NCBI GenBank assembly: GCA_028829895.1
Contig: CM054179.1
Span: forward strand, 107,443,875 to 107,507,874
Source of the DNA: Sinotaia quadrata
Lineage: Eukaryota > Mollusca > Gastropoda > Architaenioglossa > Viviparidae
Reading direction: 5' to 3'
Length of the DNA stretch: 64,000 nt
Below are positions 41,501 through 55,000 of the stretch, piece by piece (within the stretch, counting starts at the first letter, position 1; every line of letters starts with the position of its first letter). Under the pieces are notes generated by a model, which was not told the origin of the DNA, made no database searches, and saw only the letters and a program-made list of their open reading frames with translations. The position numbers were made by a program, and so were the translations under genes.

Positions 41501-44500
41501 AAACATTCTTTTAATATTTAATACACAATCATAATCTCACATTATTTCAGAAAATTAATTCTAAAGAAGACAATAGGCAGCCATAGGGAAGCTTCATTGC
41601 TTCATATGAAATTTAAATTAAAACTATTTTTACTTTTCTCTGTATACCAGCCCAGTTTTTAAAGCCTGTTAATAGGACAGTGTGCTTAATACTGTCCCTT
41701 GTTATGGACACTGATATCTCTCAAGAGGCTAAAACTTACCTATGAGAACAAGAGAAGTGTACACACTCAACTATACAGAAATAATCTAACCAAATTATGT
41801 TCAGAATAATGTAAAACATCATTTCATACTATTGCAAAATCAGTCTTGCTAGGTTATCTTATGCAGCCTATATAATTATATAATTATTTTTGATACCTTA
41901 AACACTTTTCTTGATTACTATTTTAACATTTTGGTTGGTAAAATTATACAAACTATTATCCTATGAAACTATAGTATATAACAAAAAAATGTGTATCTCT
42001 TACAGAACCGACACCTCCATTGAATGTGCACAGTGATATTATCTTTCAAATGAACACGCCAGTTGTCAGGGTGACATGGCAGCCTCCTGTCCAAGAAAAC
42101 AGCTTTAGTCTTCAATATTTAGTTAGTAGACACCATCATTAATTTTTGTTTGTCAGTTAGTCGACTCATTGTTCCAGTGTTAATTTTTTTGTATAAAAAA
42201 CATTTTAAAACGTTTTGGTTTTTCTCTTACACTGAAAGGACATATGAAAACTGCAATCGTAAAATTTTAAAGCAGTATTTCAGATGTGCAACCTGCTATT
42301 AACGTTAATATTGAATATTGAATTAGGTCAAATGTGTCACAGCAGGCTAACTCAAATTTAATCATCAATGTGTTTCTTGCTTTTGAAGAAATTAAAATAA
42401 TGTGATCTTCCAGTCTAAAACACAGTGAATAAAATCTACCAAAAAATGTTCACTATATGTAAAGCTTGTTAAGTTTACTGTTGTTTTGATACCTGGCTTA
42501 GCTTTATAAGATTAAAATACAAATGACAGCAGGCTTTTAAAAAAATACAAATTGATAAATTGTAGTGAATACATGTGTTTACAGATCAAGAGAAATAAGT
42601 AAAATTCCTCCAAATCTCCATTTTGATTATGTGAATAACCATTTTTGTTGCCATCCATCTCCCATCCAGAAACAATAACAACAACAAAAAAATGTAGAAA
42701 ATCTGGTAAATATATCAGACTTGTTCTATTTGTGATTTGAATAGTGAAACACTTTAAGAGTAATATAAAACTACTACAGGCATTTTTAGAATAATTTGAT
42801 TGTAAACAAATTATCAGAATTCATAAAAAAATCTTTGAATTGTATTTTCTCAAAATAACTTTCCTAACATGCACTGACATTAAATACTTATAATAATTTT
42901 CTCATTTTCACAGTTCTTATAATTTGAACTAAACTATAATTTGACTCCCCAAGGAAGGAGAAATGGTTTCCTGCCATTAACTATAATTGCCAAATCTACC
43001 TTAGTACACATTTTGCACTAAGGTTACTAAATTGTAAGTAATTTATTTTTTTAGAGTGAAACTGGACTGTAATAGCTTGAGAACTATCTTTCCTTTTAGA
43101 AGAGTGTATTTGTAAGTCTCATTTTTAGTTATTATTTAAGTGAAACTGGTCTGTAATAGCTTGAGAACTATCTTTCCTTTTAGAAGAGTGTATTTGTAAG
43201 TCTCATTTTTAGTTATTATTTAAGTGAAACTGGTCTGTAATAGCTTGAGAACTATCTTTCCTTTTAGAAGAGTGTATTTGTAAGTCTCATTTTTTAGTTA
43301 TTATTTAAGTGAAACTGGTCTGTACATGTAATAGCTTGAGAACTATCTTTCCTCTTTGATGAGTATATTTGTAAGCCTCTTTTTTAAATTATTATTTAAG
43401 TGAAGCTGGAGAAAAAGTGAAATAGTGTGAATGTAGTAAGTTTGTTTGAGAGCCATTTGTTTAAAATTCATTTGTTTATTTGATTTAGGTAATTGTCAAG
43501 GTCCAGAACATTTCAGAAATAACTTTTCCTGCGCAGAATACAGCTCTGAATCTGACATCATTAATGTTTGGGCTTCCCTATGAAATTACAGTGAGTATTG
43601 CTAAGTACTTCATGATGTTGTGCATCTAGTATTCTTAATTACTGTAAAATATTGTACACTAGTATTCTAATTACTGTATGATGTTAAAAAAAGTATTCTT
43701 AATTACTCCATGATATTGTATTCTTAATTACTGTATGATATTCTACAACAAGTATTCTTAATTGCTGTATGATGCTTGTTATTTAACTGTCCTTGATAAT
43801 TACTCTATAATGTTGTGTATCTAGATTTGCTTGATGTTGTACAACTTATTTTGCTATTAGCTTTATGAAGTTGCACAAGTAGTACTGCTTATTACTTCAT
43901 GATATTATACAACTAGTATTGCTAATTACCTTAAAATATACACACTCTTTATTCTGTATTTTGTTTATTTTTTTATTTATTTTTAGAATTTTTAAATTTC
44001 TCAGTTACCTATTTTTTTTGTAACCTGGCTACTGACATTGCAAAATAAAGAAGAAAAAAGTGTCAGCTTGTAAAAATACATTTTTAGCTTTCACTTTATA
44101 TGCAGAATGCAAGCAAACATGATTTCTTCCAGCAACAACAATTAATGAATGCAATATTTCCTCATTTCTCCTTATCTTTCTTCCACTCTTCTGGGCTGTC
44201 TCCATACAGTCTTTCCTCATCACTCCTTTTCTGGACTGTCTCCATTCAGTGTTTCCTCATCACTTCTTTTCTGGACTGCCTCCATACAGTCTTTCCTCTT
44301 GACCTCCATTTAAAATATTTTGAAATTGTCGGACTTCAGGACTTCTTTTCAATCATTTGATTTACTTTTTAAAAATTTTATTAATGGATTTTGTGTCTGA
44401 AACATTGTATTTGTGTTTTTTAATTTCCTGTTCTGGTATGGTTATTGAATTAATGTTTTTTTGTTTTGTTTTTCATCACAGGTGATAGCTATGAATGAAA

Positions 44501-46011
44501 AGTATGTAAGCGACCCATCCAACAGTATACACATTTCCTTACAAAACTATAAACCTGTGGTTGTCTCCACTACAGTCATTTCTAATTCTTCTGTTTCACT
44601 TAACTGGACTGCAAATCCCAATGCCACAAGATATTATGTAACGGCCATTTTACCATACCAGTCAGATAGAGAAATCCAGAAAATGACTAACAATGCAAAT
44701 ATAACATGTAAGTTATTCACAATTGTTAAAAATATTGCTTTTATCATTCATTACTTCTTGTTATATTGCTTGCTTCATTTATTACTATTTCATCTGAAGT
44801 GTATTTGTTATATTACTTTTATAATTTACTATATTCATTTTGTAAAGGGAAAATTTGACCACCTAAACAAGTATACAACTTTTACAGGAAGGCTAGGCCA
44901 CAAAATATATACATTCAGTTTGCTTTATAGAAAAAAATGTGTAGTTTAAAATTATTAAATGAAAATGACTTATGCATTATTTAATGGTAACTATTAGAGA
45001 TGTACTCCAGTGATACATATTGTAGCAAAATATCTGCTAGTTTGAAATGAAATTACTTTTATTATTAATGTCCCACTTCTGGGCTCCAATTTATAATGAA
45101 ATCATAGTTAATTGTTTATCCTATATTTATTTAGGCTAACTGAATCACTCACAACATACACAGGCTTTTCACAGGATGTTATTTACAGGATTTTTCATAA
45201 GGGTCGGTACCATGTGTGCATTTTGTCAAGTTATTTTGAATATATTTTAATAATGCATTACATTTTATATTTGTCTGATAATAACCCGATTTTTTATGAA
45301 TACACGTACATGTATATATATCTCTAAAAAAAAGTACAATATTGTAAAACCCTGTATTAATGCGACCCCACTATTAACATGATCCAATTTTATGGACCCC
45401 AGTTATCGCGTTATAGCAAGGTCTCACCGTTTATGGAATATATAATGCTCCCCTTGCTGATATAGTTGATTGCCTAAACTAAATAGATTGGATAGTGTTC
45501 ATATTTTAACCTACTGGATAGATAAACATATATTAAAGATAAATTTTTACTAAAAATTAAAAAGATAATTTTTGGTATTTTGATATTCATGGTATAATTT
45601 TATTTATTGATGTTTCAAAAATTTCAGTTGATGGCTTGTGCCCTGGGCAGAATGTCCTCTTCTTTGTCTCATCAGAATATCAGAATGGTCCCAATGTTTC
45701 ATCTGAACTTATCAGTGCCACAACTAATGGTAAATTTTTGTTTATATTTCTTTCATTCAGGTAAGATCTTTTTGTTTATATATACAGTGGACCCCAACTT
45801 AATGGTATTAATCTATTTCAGAGACCTTATAACGGAATATATCATGTGCACCAAAGAATAGAAGTGTGCTTTTGGTGACAGTCATAAATATTGTAAAGTG
45901 CATTTCCTATATATAGTCATACAATTTTATTATAGAGAGTGTTGTAAAATGATTTGATTGAATGCTGAGCCAGTCATAAGTCATGGCTCCACTATATTCA
46001 TACAAACGTAC

Positions 46012-46067
<56 letters not shown>

Positions 46068-49000
46068 GCATATACATACACACACAACATAGACAACATA
46101 GACACAATTAATTGCCTACATTTTATTTGTAGTCAACTTTGTTCATAATGTACTCTGCTAGTAGCTTCTGAAATTAATGTTTTATTAAAATAAAAAAAAT
46201 ATAAAGTAGTTTCTTTGACCTGTGATTGGCTGGTCAAAACATATCATTTCTTCTTCAACATAAGGTTATCAACATGTGTAAGAAGGTCAATAAATTTATT
46301 AAATCAACATTCAAATATACATATAACAAATACAATGACAGCTTTTGACATCAATATTTCCATGAAACTGCATTCGAATAATTTTAATACCAATACCTTA
46401 TATACTAACACACATTTCAACAGATTAGTATCAATACAAATCACAGGATAGTTCTTATCAGAGTTATTAGAGATAAACAATAATAGTTTATACTTATAAC
46501 CTTGTCTAAGTGAAGTCAATAGTCTTTGGCATGCTTTTCATAACAAAGTTACAGATTTATTGTTCACGTTATTACTGCCAGTTCCACATGTTTCCTTCAC
46601 AAGTTGTAGAACACAGATAGGCCGCTATTCTCTTGAGGCTAATCTGGTGCTCCGCTGTATTAGCTCCCTTAAGCAGAAAAACAATTATAGCAATTTCCAG
46701 TAACTTCCTTATACCAGAAATCCCATAATGTAGTCAGTATACTTTGCCACCATACCTCATCAGAGTGCAGTGTATTCATTATACTTAATCATTGGGGGTA
46801 GATACTTCTCATGTCTACCATGGTTGTAGCGGTTTATAAATCACTAAACCAGGAGATTCTGTAAAACAAGAAAAAGGCTGCTCATTTCCTGTAAAATATA
46901 ATCAGGGAACAAATGCTAAGTTTCCAGTTTATTCATCTTTAGTTCCATTCTCTCTTACATTCAAGTCTCAACTTACAGTTTCATGCTACAGAATTTATTA
47001 GCCCAATACATGCATATGGCCTAATAAATACAGCAAAATAGTTTATGAACAGGTTTCTCTAGAAACATGTCAAGCATTTAGCATACTACATGTAAGCATC
47101 ATAGTTCACAAATATTCATAACATAAAGTTATATTAAGTGTTGATTAGTGTCTGCTATGAAAGAAACACAGATAATTAATTTATCTTATTAATCCATTAC
47201 ATTTATTATTATTAGTGTAGTATATCGCAAATTATAATTATATTTTGATAACATTCTATATATCTAATTATCTATCAATCTATCTGACTGACTGTCTATC
47301 TATATAATATATCTATCTATCTATCTATCTCTATCTATCTGTCTATTTCACTGGTATATATCTAAATAGGTTGGTTTTAAAGCATTTTGCATAATTATTG
47401 TTTTACACCTTTCGTGGAGAGAAGCACTTCACCAGAGGTTACTGTGGTGAATTGTTGATCAGTAGGATATTTTTTTTCTGTTTCTACCAAAATGCTTAAC
47501 AGTGACTACATTTTCCTTCAAAACATTTGTAACATATAAACATTGATTTTTTTGAATGACAGGATCATTATAACCATTTAGAAATTGAGAAATTTATTTT
47601 AAACTCATCTAAAATTTTGTTATGGCTTTGTATCCACTTTTAAAATTTGAACAGTGATTACAGTAGTATTTTTTTTTTTTATATGAAATACCATCTTTAA
47701 GAATTTGACAGTCATATTAATTTTCCTTTAATATAAGATTTTTGACTTGAATTAATAATGCTTATTAACAGTAATTGTATTGGATGCTGTAAAGAAACCT
47801 ATCATAATTTATAAATAATGCTTGTTAAAGGTTACAATGGCAGTAAATGCATACCATAAAGAAACCTATCATAAATTAACAAATGCTTCTTCGTGAAACA
47901 TATTTTTCTAGACTAGTAAGATTTGTCAAATTAAATTCTACATTTTAAAATCACAGCATTATTAATATCTTCAGATCCACCCTATTTCCTTTTTTTAAAA
48001 ATTTATTTATTTTGTTTTAGAGAGGGCAAATTTGTGAAATAAAAGATTATATTTGCCTGAAAAAATTAAACCAAATATTGTTGTAAACTTTACAACAAAA
48101 ATCTAAAAATAGCAAGAGACTGGCTACTGTTAGAAATCATTATTATATTTCATTTTGAATTTTACTGTTATTGTCTTTGATTTTAAAAAGTACCTTCATT
48201 TACAAAGGTATACTTTATAATTGCTTGTTTAAATGTCACTTTTCATTTTAGTACAGATGTGTTTATAGTTTTATTTCTTTATACATATATTTATTTACTT
48301 CTTATTGCACAATTCATTTTAAGCCATTTTACACTTTAGCTTTGAACATCATTCACCATGTGAATTAAGTCTTAAATCAAGATAAGTGATCCTGTTCAAC
48401 TGTTTCTTTTCATTACAGGCATACAAGCGCAAGCTGTTAAAGAAATAAAGGTGGAAATAAATGAAAATAATGTTGCCAATGTCTCCTTTATTCGTCCAAG
48501 TAATTTGCAAGTATGACCTATTTTATGTTTACTGTTTCACTTACCATTAAAATGTACCTTACACTAATACAGTGGACCTCTATTTTATTTATGATTGGTT
48601 CAGCATACAATCATTTCTCCTATGATGGACTCTTCATAACAAAATAAAGCTCTCTGTACAATCAATTTGGGCTATTGATTGTGACAAACACAGTGTCTTA
48701 TTTGATTTAACAGTGTATTCCATGGTAGAGTGGAATCTCAGAAGTGGATTAATACTTTACAGAATTTATCTCTAATCGGTGCTTGAGAATTTTTTTTCCA
48801 GTCATTTATTTTATTAGCTGGAATAAACCTATTCATATTGTTGCACAGCAACATTTATGTAGGAGTACTTGACTTGCTTTAATTAATTCATCCATTGGAA
48901 AATCAATAGACATCACCTTGTACTCTGGAGAATGCCTTTCATGGTTCATGTACTACTTTTCGTTCTGTGTTCAAGATTCCTTTTACATTAATGAGTGTGG

Positions 49001-52000
49001 TCTTGTTATACATTGCCACTGCTTGTGCTGTAATTTATATCTTTCTGTGTTTGTTGCCATTTAGGACCACTCACAAATCACTTGATATTTCAATTATTTT
49101 TAATTTATCCTTTAAGCATTTAGAAAATGTTTTTTTGTACTATATATGTAAGGTAAAATACAAAAACAAACTATGCTTTGAAAACATCATCAGAATTAGC
49201 TGTTGCACTTTTGTTTTAAAGTTAATTTAAATTTAAATCTTTAAATAATTAAATAATTTAAACTTGCTTATTTCTCCTGTTTGTCACCCATTTGCATCAT
49301 TTGTTCCTGTGTGCATGTGATTATGAATATGTGAGTGTGTGATATGACAGCTGTACGTAGGAAAAAAAAGTTTTCTAAAACAGCAATCACTTTTTACTCC
49401 TGGCAGACAAATTGCACAATTTTCTATGTAAATGGCGCTGATCTTCCTTTGGCGAAGTTTCTGGAGCAGTCCTGGAAGGTAACCATGCAGCAATCAGAAA
49501 GTTACAAAAAACTTCCCAATCAACTGGTCGCTTGTGAGAGTTACATTTTCCGGGTCATTTGTGGGCCAGACACATGTCCTGTCAGTTACCCATTCTTCAT
49601 GCATACGGAGCCAGGTAAGACATGAGATGTGGTATCTTATCTGAGATGCTCATAAAAATGCTTTCAGTAGTTTTATTTTAAAATAACATTGTAGTTCGCT
49701 TTTATACTGGATTTGTTATCAAAACTAGCTATGTATGAGTATGTATTCACAATGTTGGTTTTATGGTAGGTATAGTGTTTTTACCCATCCAGCCTAGCTG
49801 TCACTAAATTTGAATTAGTGTGTTAGTCACTGTTAGAGTAAAATGTTTACACCTGGCTGTCACTAAATTTGAATTAGTCTGTTAGGCACTGTTAAAGTAA
49901 AATTTTTACACCTGGTTCTGGCACTACTGCATGATATGCTTCAACTTTACTACAAAGCTAGCACTTGTACACAAAGGGAAAGTACATATAGCAGTCTTTA
50001 AGATGAGTTGCTTAACAGCTTTATGAAACTTTAAAATTTCAGAACGTCTCAAAATAATATTTGTGGACAAAAGTGTTATATGTGTCAAAATAATGTTTAA
50101 TGGATATTATTCACCGTTGCATTGTATCAACTTTGTTTTCTGTCAATAATATGTCAATCTCAGACACTTTACTTACTTAGAGTGTTTACTTTTTTGAGTA
50201 GGAATGCAATTGCTGGTTCTAGCTAGGCATCTCTTGCAAAGTACTTTTTTCTTAATAAAGGCATTGCTTTGCATTGTGATGTACAGTGTTTTTGAGTAAT
50301 GCTAAATCAATTTATTTTATCTTATTAGCTTTATGTTCCACTAAATTCATTGTACCAGAGGTCAGAAGTAAAGGTCTCTTTGCTTTCTTAGATATTACTA
50401 AAATTACTTTTTTATTTCCCAGGTTTGGGGCTATCTGAAACAAAGTAAAGATTTTAGTGTTGTATACAAAGTAAATATTTATAATTGTACTCAGTTATTG
50501 ACATTCTAAATCAACAAAACTCTTAATACCAGAAAAGTGTACATTATTTAATGTGAGGACTAATATATAAGATTATATATATTGAATACAGCCATAAAGT
50601 CAGTTTGTTTGAAAAAGTGAAGTATTGTTTATATAATAAATACATGACTTGCAGATTTAGTATATTTCTCACTTTCAAAATTGTGACAATAAAACTGATC
50701 AACAAATGTCCATGTGTTTTCAAATGGCTTCATCAACAAATAATTTGACAAAAAGTATTTTGGTGGGTAACATGATAGTTTTAGGAACATTAGCACTTTG
50801 ATACTGTGTTCATGATGTATATCATTTTCTTATTGGGAATAATGGGGTCTCTCAAATTCTAAACCCTTATAGTATTATTTACTTTGACATTTGATTACTT
50901 GTTACATCACTTTTGTGAAATGCGGTAAATCTCCTTTAAAAACTATGGTATGGTTCTTTGCTATGCTATACATTAACCTTGCTTGGCGATTATTGATGAT
51001 GTATGCATGCCTTATATAATACTATAATTTAGGCATCCATTGTTAAAATTGACTTGTGGGATAGATTTATTTATAAAGAAGTTATGTGATGTTTCTAGTT
51101 GGCAACTACTTAGGGTGCTTCTAGTTGGCAGTTGTGAAATGCTACCTAGAACTGACAAATAACTAGTTTGGAAATAGCGCGCTGTTTGGGAAAGCTCTGC
51201 TCTAAGTTAGGTGGCTGTTGTGAAACCGAGTCCAGAACAATAATGGTAACAGTAGGATTAAATTCGAGTCTCATTTTGTTATCAATTTAGATTTTTTTTA
51301 TATATATTTTAATAGATAATTGTTGTAAGATTAATCAGCAAAGAAATCATTAATTGTTAACAGCCCTACTATAAATCTTAGCTCAAGACTATAGTATGGT
51401 TGTTTACAATGGTAGACATTTCCTTTGGAATTATATGTGCTACTTTTAACCAGTTACTCTGGATAGCTTACTTGCTTATCTCCGTGGATTTCTCATGGAA
51501 CAAAGGGCCTTACTCTGGATAGAGTCAACTGTATTTGCACCCTTGAAACAGTATCTACTTGCATCAGTGAAATTTAACTCGTTAAGAGAAAAATTGCTAT
51601 TACACTAGCTATTTCATTCACGTGAAAATTAATAATTTATTTTGTAATTTGTAATAAATATACACAACATACCAAAAATTAACCAATTATTTTTTTTAAT
51701 GTTCTTATAAATGAATGATCCAACTGAATGAAATAGGTAATAATGTTATAAATGCTTATTATATTTCATGTTTAGTTTGATGTTGTGCCTAGAACTAAAC
51801 CATATTGTATTTATTTTTTAAAAATTTTATTCATCTCTAAATAAAAGGCCTTATGTTGGCTCTATTAAAATAATTATGCATATATTTAACATTTAAATTA
51901 ACCAGAAATGTTTCTTACATATTTACTATTTATAACTTTGAATAGTGTATAATTAATGAAAGGCACAGGTACAATTTATCATCAGTATGCCATTTAATAT

Positions 52001-55000
52001 AAAGTTCAAATTACAATTTTGTAATTTTGTATAGTAGCTTTCATTTAAATAATAATTCATATTAAAATATATTGCTATTAAATTTGCACATATTTATATG
52101 GCAGGATATACATTTTAGTGCATAATCTAAACTTTAAGTTTAAGAATGTCCCAATAACAATTATTAAATTGAATAGATTTAAGAAGTTTGTGTGAAATAT
52201 CAGTATTTGCAATAGATCAAAGACCTTGTGTTGATCTAGAAAGAGAAGTTGCAGGTTTAGCTTTCAACTATATTGAGATAAATAGATAAGAGATGTATAT
52301 TTCCAAAACCCTGGTAAGATTGTCAGTCACCCACTAATGGTCACTGATGTGCCTTCATGTGTTAGGTATGATATGGAACACACTAAATAATAACTGTAAT
52401 TAAGTGATAAGTATGATGTGGAAAAACATCCAAATACAAATTGTGATTAAGTGTTAAGTTTGATGTGGAAAACTCCAAATACAAGTTATGATTAAGAGTT
52501 AAGTTTGATGTGGAAAACTCCAAGTACAAGTTGTGATTAAGAGTTAAGTTTGATGTGGAAAACTCCAAGTACAAGTTGTGATTAAGAGTTAAGTTTAATG
52601 TGGAACATATCAAATATAAGCTGTGATTAAGTATTAAGTATGATGTGGAACACACCAAATACACCAAGCTGTGATTAAGTATGATACCAAATAAAGCTGA
52701 TTGAAATTCTTTATCTCTTTATCTAAATATAATAAATAAACAACAATTAAATAATAAAATTTTGTTAATCTTTAAATATATCTCTTTCCCTCCAGGGATT
52801 CGTATGTGTGAATTTAAAAAATATACTACTCTAAATATCAATACATGTACTTTAAAAAAAATTTTCCAGATGCTAAGAGTAGTCCTAAGAATCTTCGGTA
52901 TAAGACCTTCTTTGAGTCTGGACAATTGACTCTTAAGTTGATGTGGGATGCACCATGTAAATGGCTGACCATAATGGTAAGTAGAGTTTTTCTACTTTAC
53001 AGCAGGATAAGGTACAAGAATTCAATGTTTTACTTATTAAATTTGTTTTCCTCAGTATTGAGATTTTTTATATTCTGTAAATTTTGCTATCATCTTTTGC
53101 AGAAAATCTATTTTCTGTTGTTTTTTTTAATGCATAATAAATTGTTTAAAATGTAATTCCCATGCCAAAGATTGCCAAAATGCACTCTTATGGTTCATAT
53201 TACTGCCATTCTTGTAAGTGTACAGAGGAACAGCATGTGGAAAAAAAGAGCATTATCTCTGATCCCCTATATTATTAATAGTTTAAACAATTCATGGATT
53301 CTCTTTGGTCCTGTTGGAGAAACCTTGATATCTACTAAACTGTTTTAAAATTTCAATAGTGTGTATCATCTTTGAAAAAGGCAGCCTCCTTGGCCGAAAC
53401 ATTTTGGTATCTATAACACCTGCCCAGATAATTTCTCAGGAAAAACTGGAATTTTATTTCATCAGCCAAAATGAACTCCAGTCAATAAAAGTCAATTCCT
53501 CTTATGCAGCAGACTATACCTGCATACAGTTTTTGTAGTTCAAAGTTATTTCTCAGTAGGATAAGCAAAATACTGGACATAAAGAGATTGGCAGGTGAAA
53601 TTTGTTTCGAAAATTGTCTTCTGGTAGTGATATGCATATGTGAAAATTATTATTTTATGAAAGTGCTAATAATCATAGTCAAACGTCATATTTAAACCAC
53701 ATTAAGAAATAAAGAATCATTTTATTGAATTACTGGTGCCAAATTGCAACTCTCACAGCATTGCAAATTGAAAGATTGGTAGTTTGTATCTGCCTATACA
53801 TTAACTAATAAGTTACTTTAAAAACTTATCACTTTTAATTTCTCTGTAAAGTAATACATGAACGTTATTTGATGATTATATTTTCTGTGGAATATTGACC
53901 CCAAATTATACATTATACTTCTAAGTCTAATGTATAATTTGGGGTCAATACTTCTAAGTCTAATCCTAATTCTGAGACAAAGTATACCGCAGTGCAGCAA
54001 GGATTGGACTCAAGACAAGTAAAGCTGGTCAAGAAGACTGCAAGAAATGATGCTTGAAAACAAATCACTGTGATTTAAATAATTATTTTCGTGCAGTGTA
54101 ATGTGTAAATATAGTAATATGATTATATTTTTCTCGAAATATTGGCACAGAATTAGACTTTAAAGACAAATTATACTGCAGTGCAAAGCAGTCTTTGTAT
54201 TTGACAAATGGTAACCATAAATCAGTATATATTTTCCATAAATCAGTATATATTTTATAAATTTTAGTCTTTGTTTCTGATTCTGATCATATATTATGCT
54301 TTGACGTATACATCAAGTGAATGCATTTCATATTTTAATCAATTACAATTTAATTTTAAAATGCTATGTAAAATAGCCAAATATATTTTTATTAACAGTT
54401 TTATTGGTGAAATTGTATAGTAAAGAATGCTATTAGTTAAGGAGAAAAAAAGTCTTTTCAGTAAAAAAAAATCACGTGTGAGCTAATAGACAACATGGTT
54501 AATTAATAACTTTTATACATATTAAACACAAGATAAAACTGTTTTCAATGATCATAATACAGTATAATAATGAGTACATGCATGTGAGAGTGTGATTGAG
54601 ATTACTCATATATGCATAATCAATGCACATGCACACTTGTACATGCATTTACACACACATTCGCACACTAATAAATTTGATAGAATAGATACAGTCAAGG
54701 TGAGATTGATTAGAGAATTGAGAAATTATAAATTATTTTCTTTTCTTTTAATTTTATTTTACCTTGACTTTCAGAGCTATATGATTGAGCGTAGTTGGAT
54801 GGGTAAGTTGAAAGTATTCAATACCACTGGCTCTTCAAGCCACAACCTATCGTTTGATATGCCAGAGGTCACTCGCGGAGTGTCTTATGACTTCCGTGTT
54901 AAAACAACTCAAGCAAATGCCAATTTCAGCTCTTCCATAACCGTCAACATCCGTAAGTGAAAAGTACTCTGTACATTTGTATTAGAGCCTTTTTAATATA

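Noticed and set aside
45154..45270. Possible extra Fn3-type exon (open frame reading [20 protein letters not shown])
   Set aside because: It has an acceptor in the right phase, but no clean donor before the frame leaves Fn3-like sequence. Joining 44707 directly to 45628 gives a continuous, textbook Fn3 strand ([16 protein letters not shown]).
53375..53480. 'ggccgaaacattttgg' segment as a retrotransposon end
   Set aside because: Suggestive wording only; no second matching copy with clear borders was found in the window.
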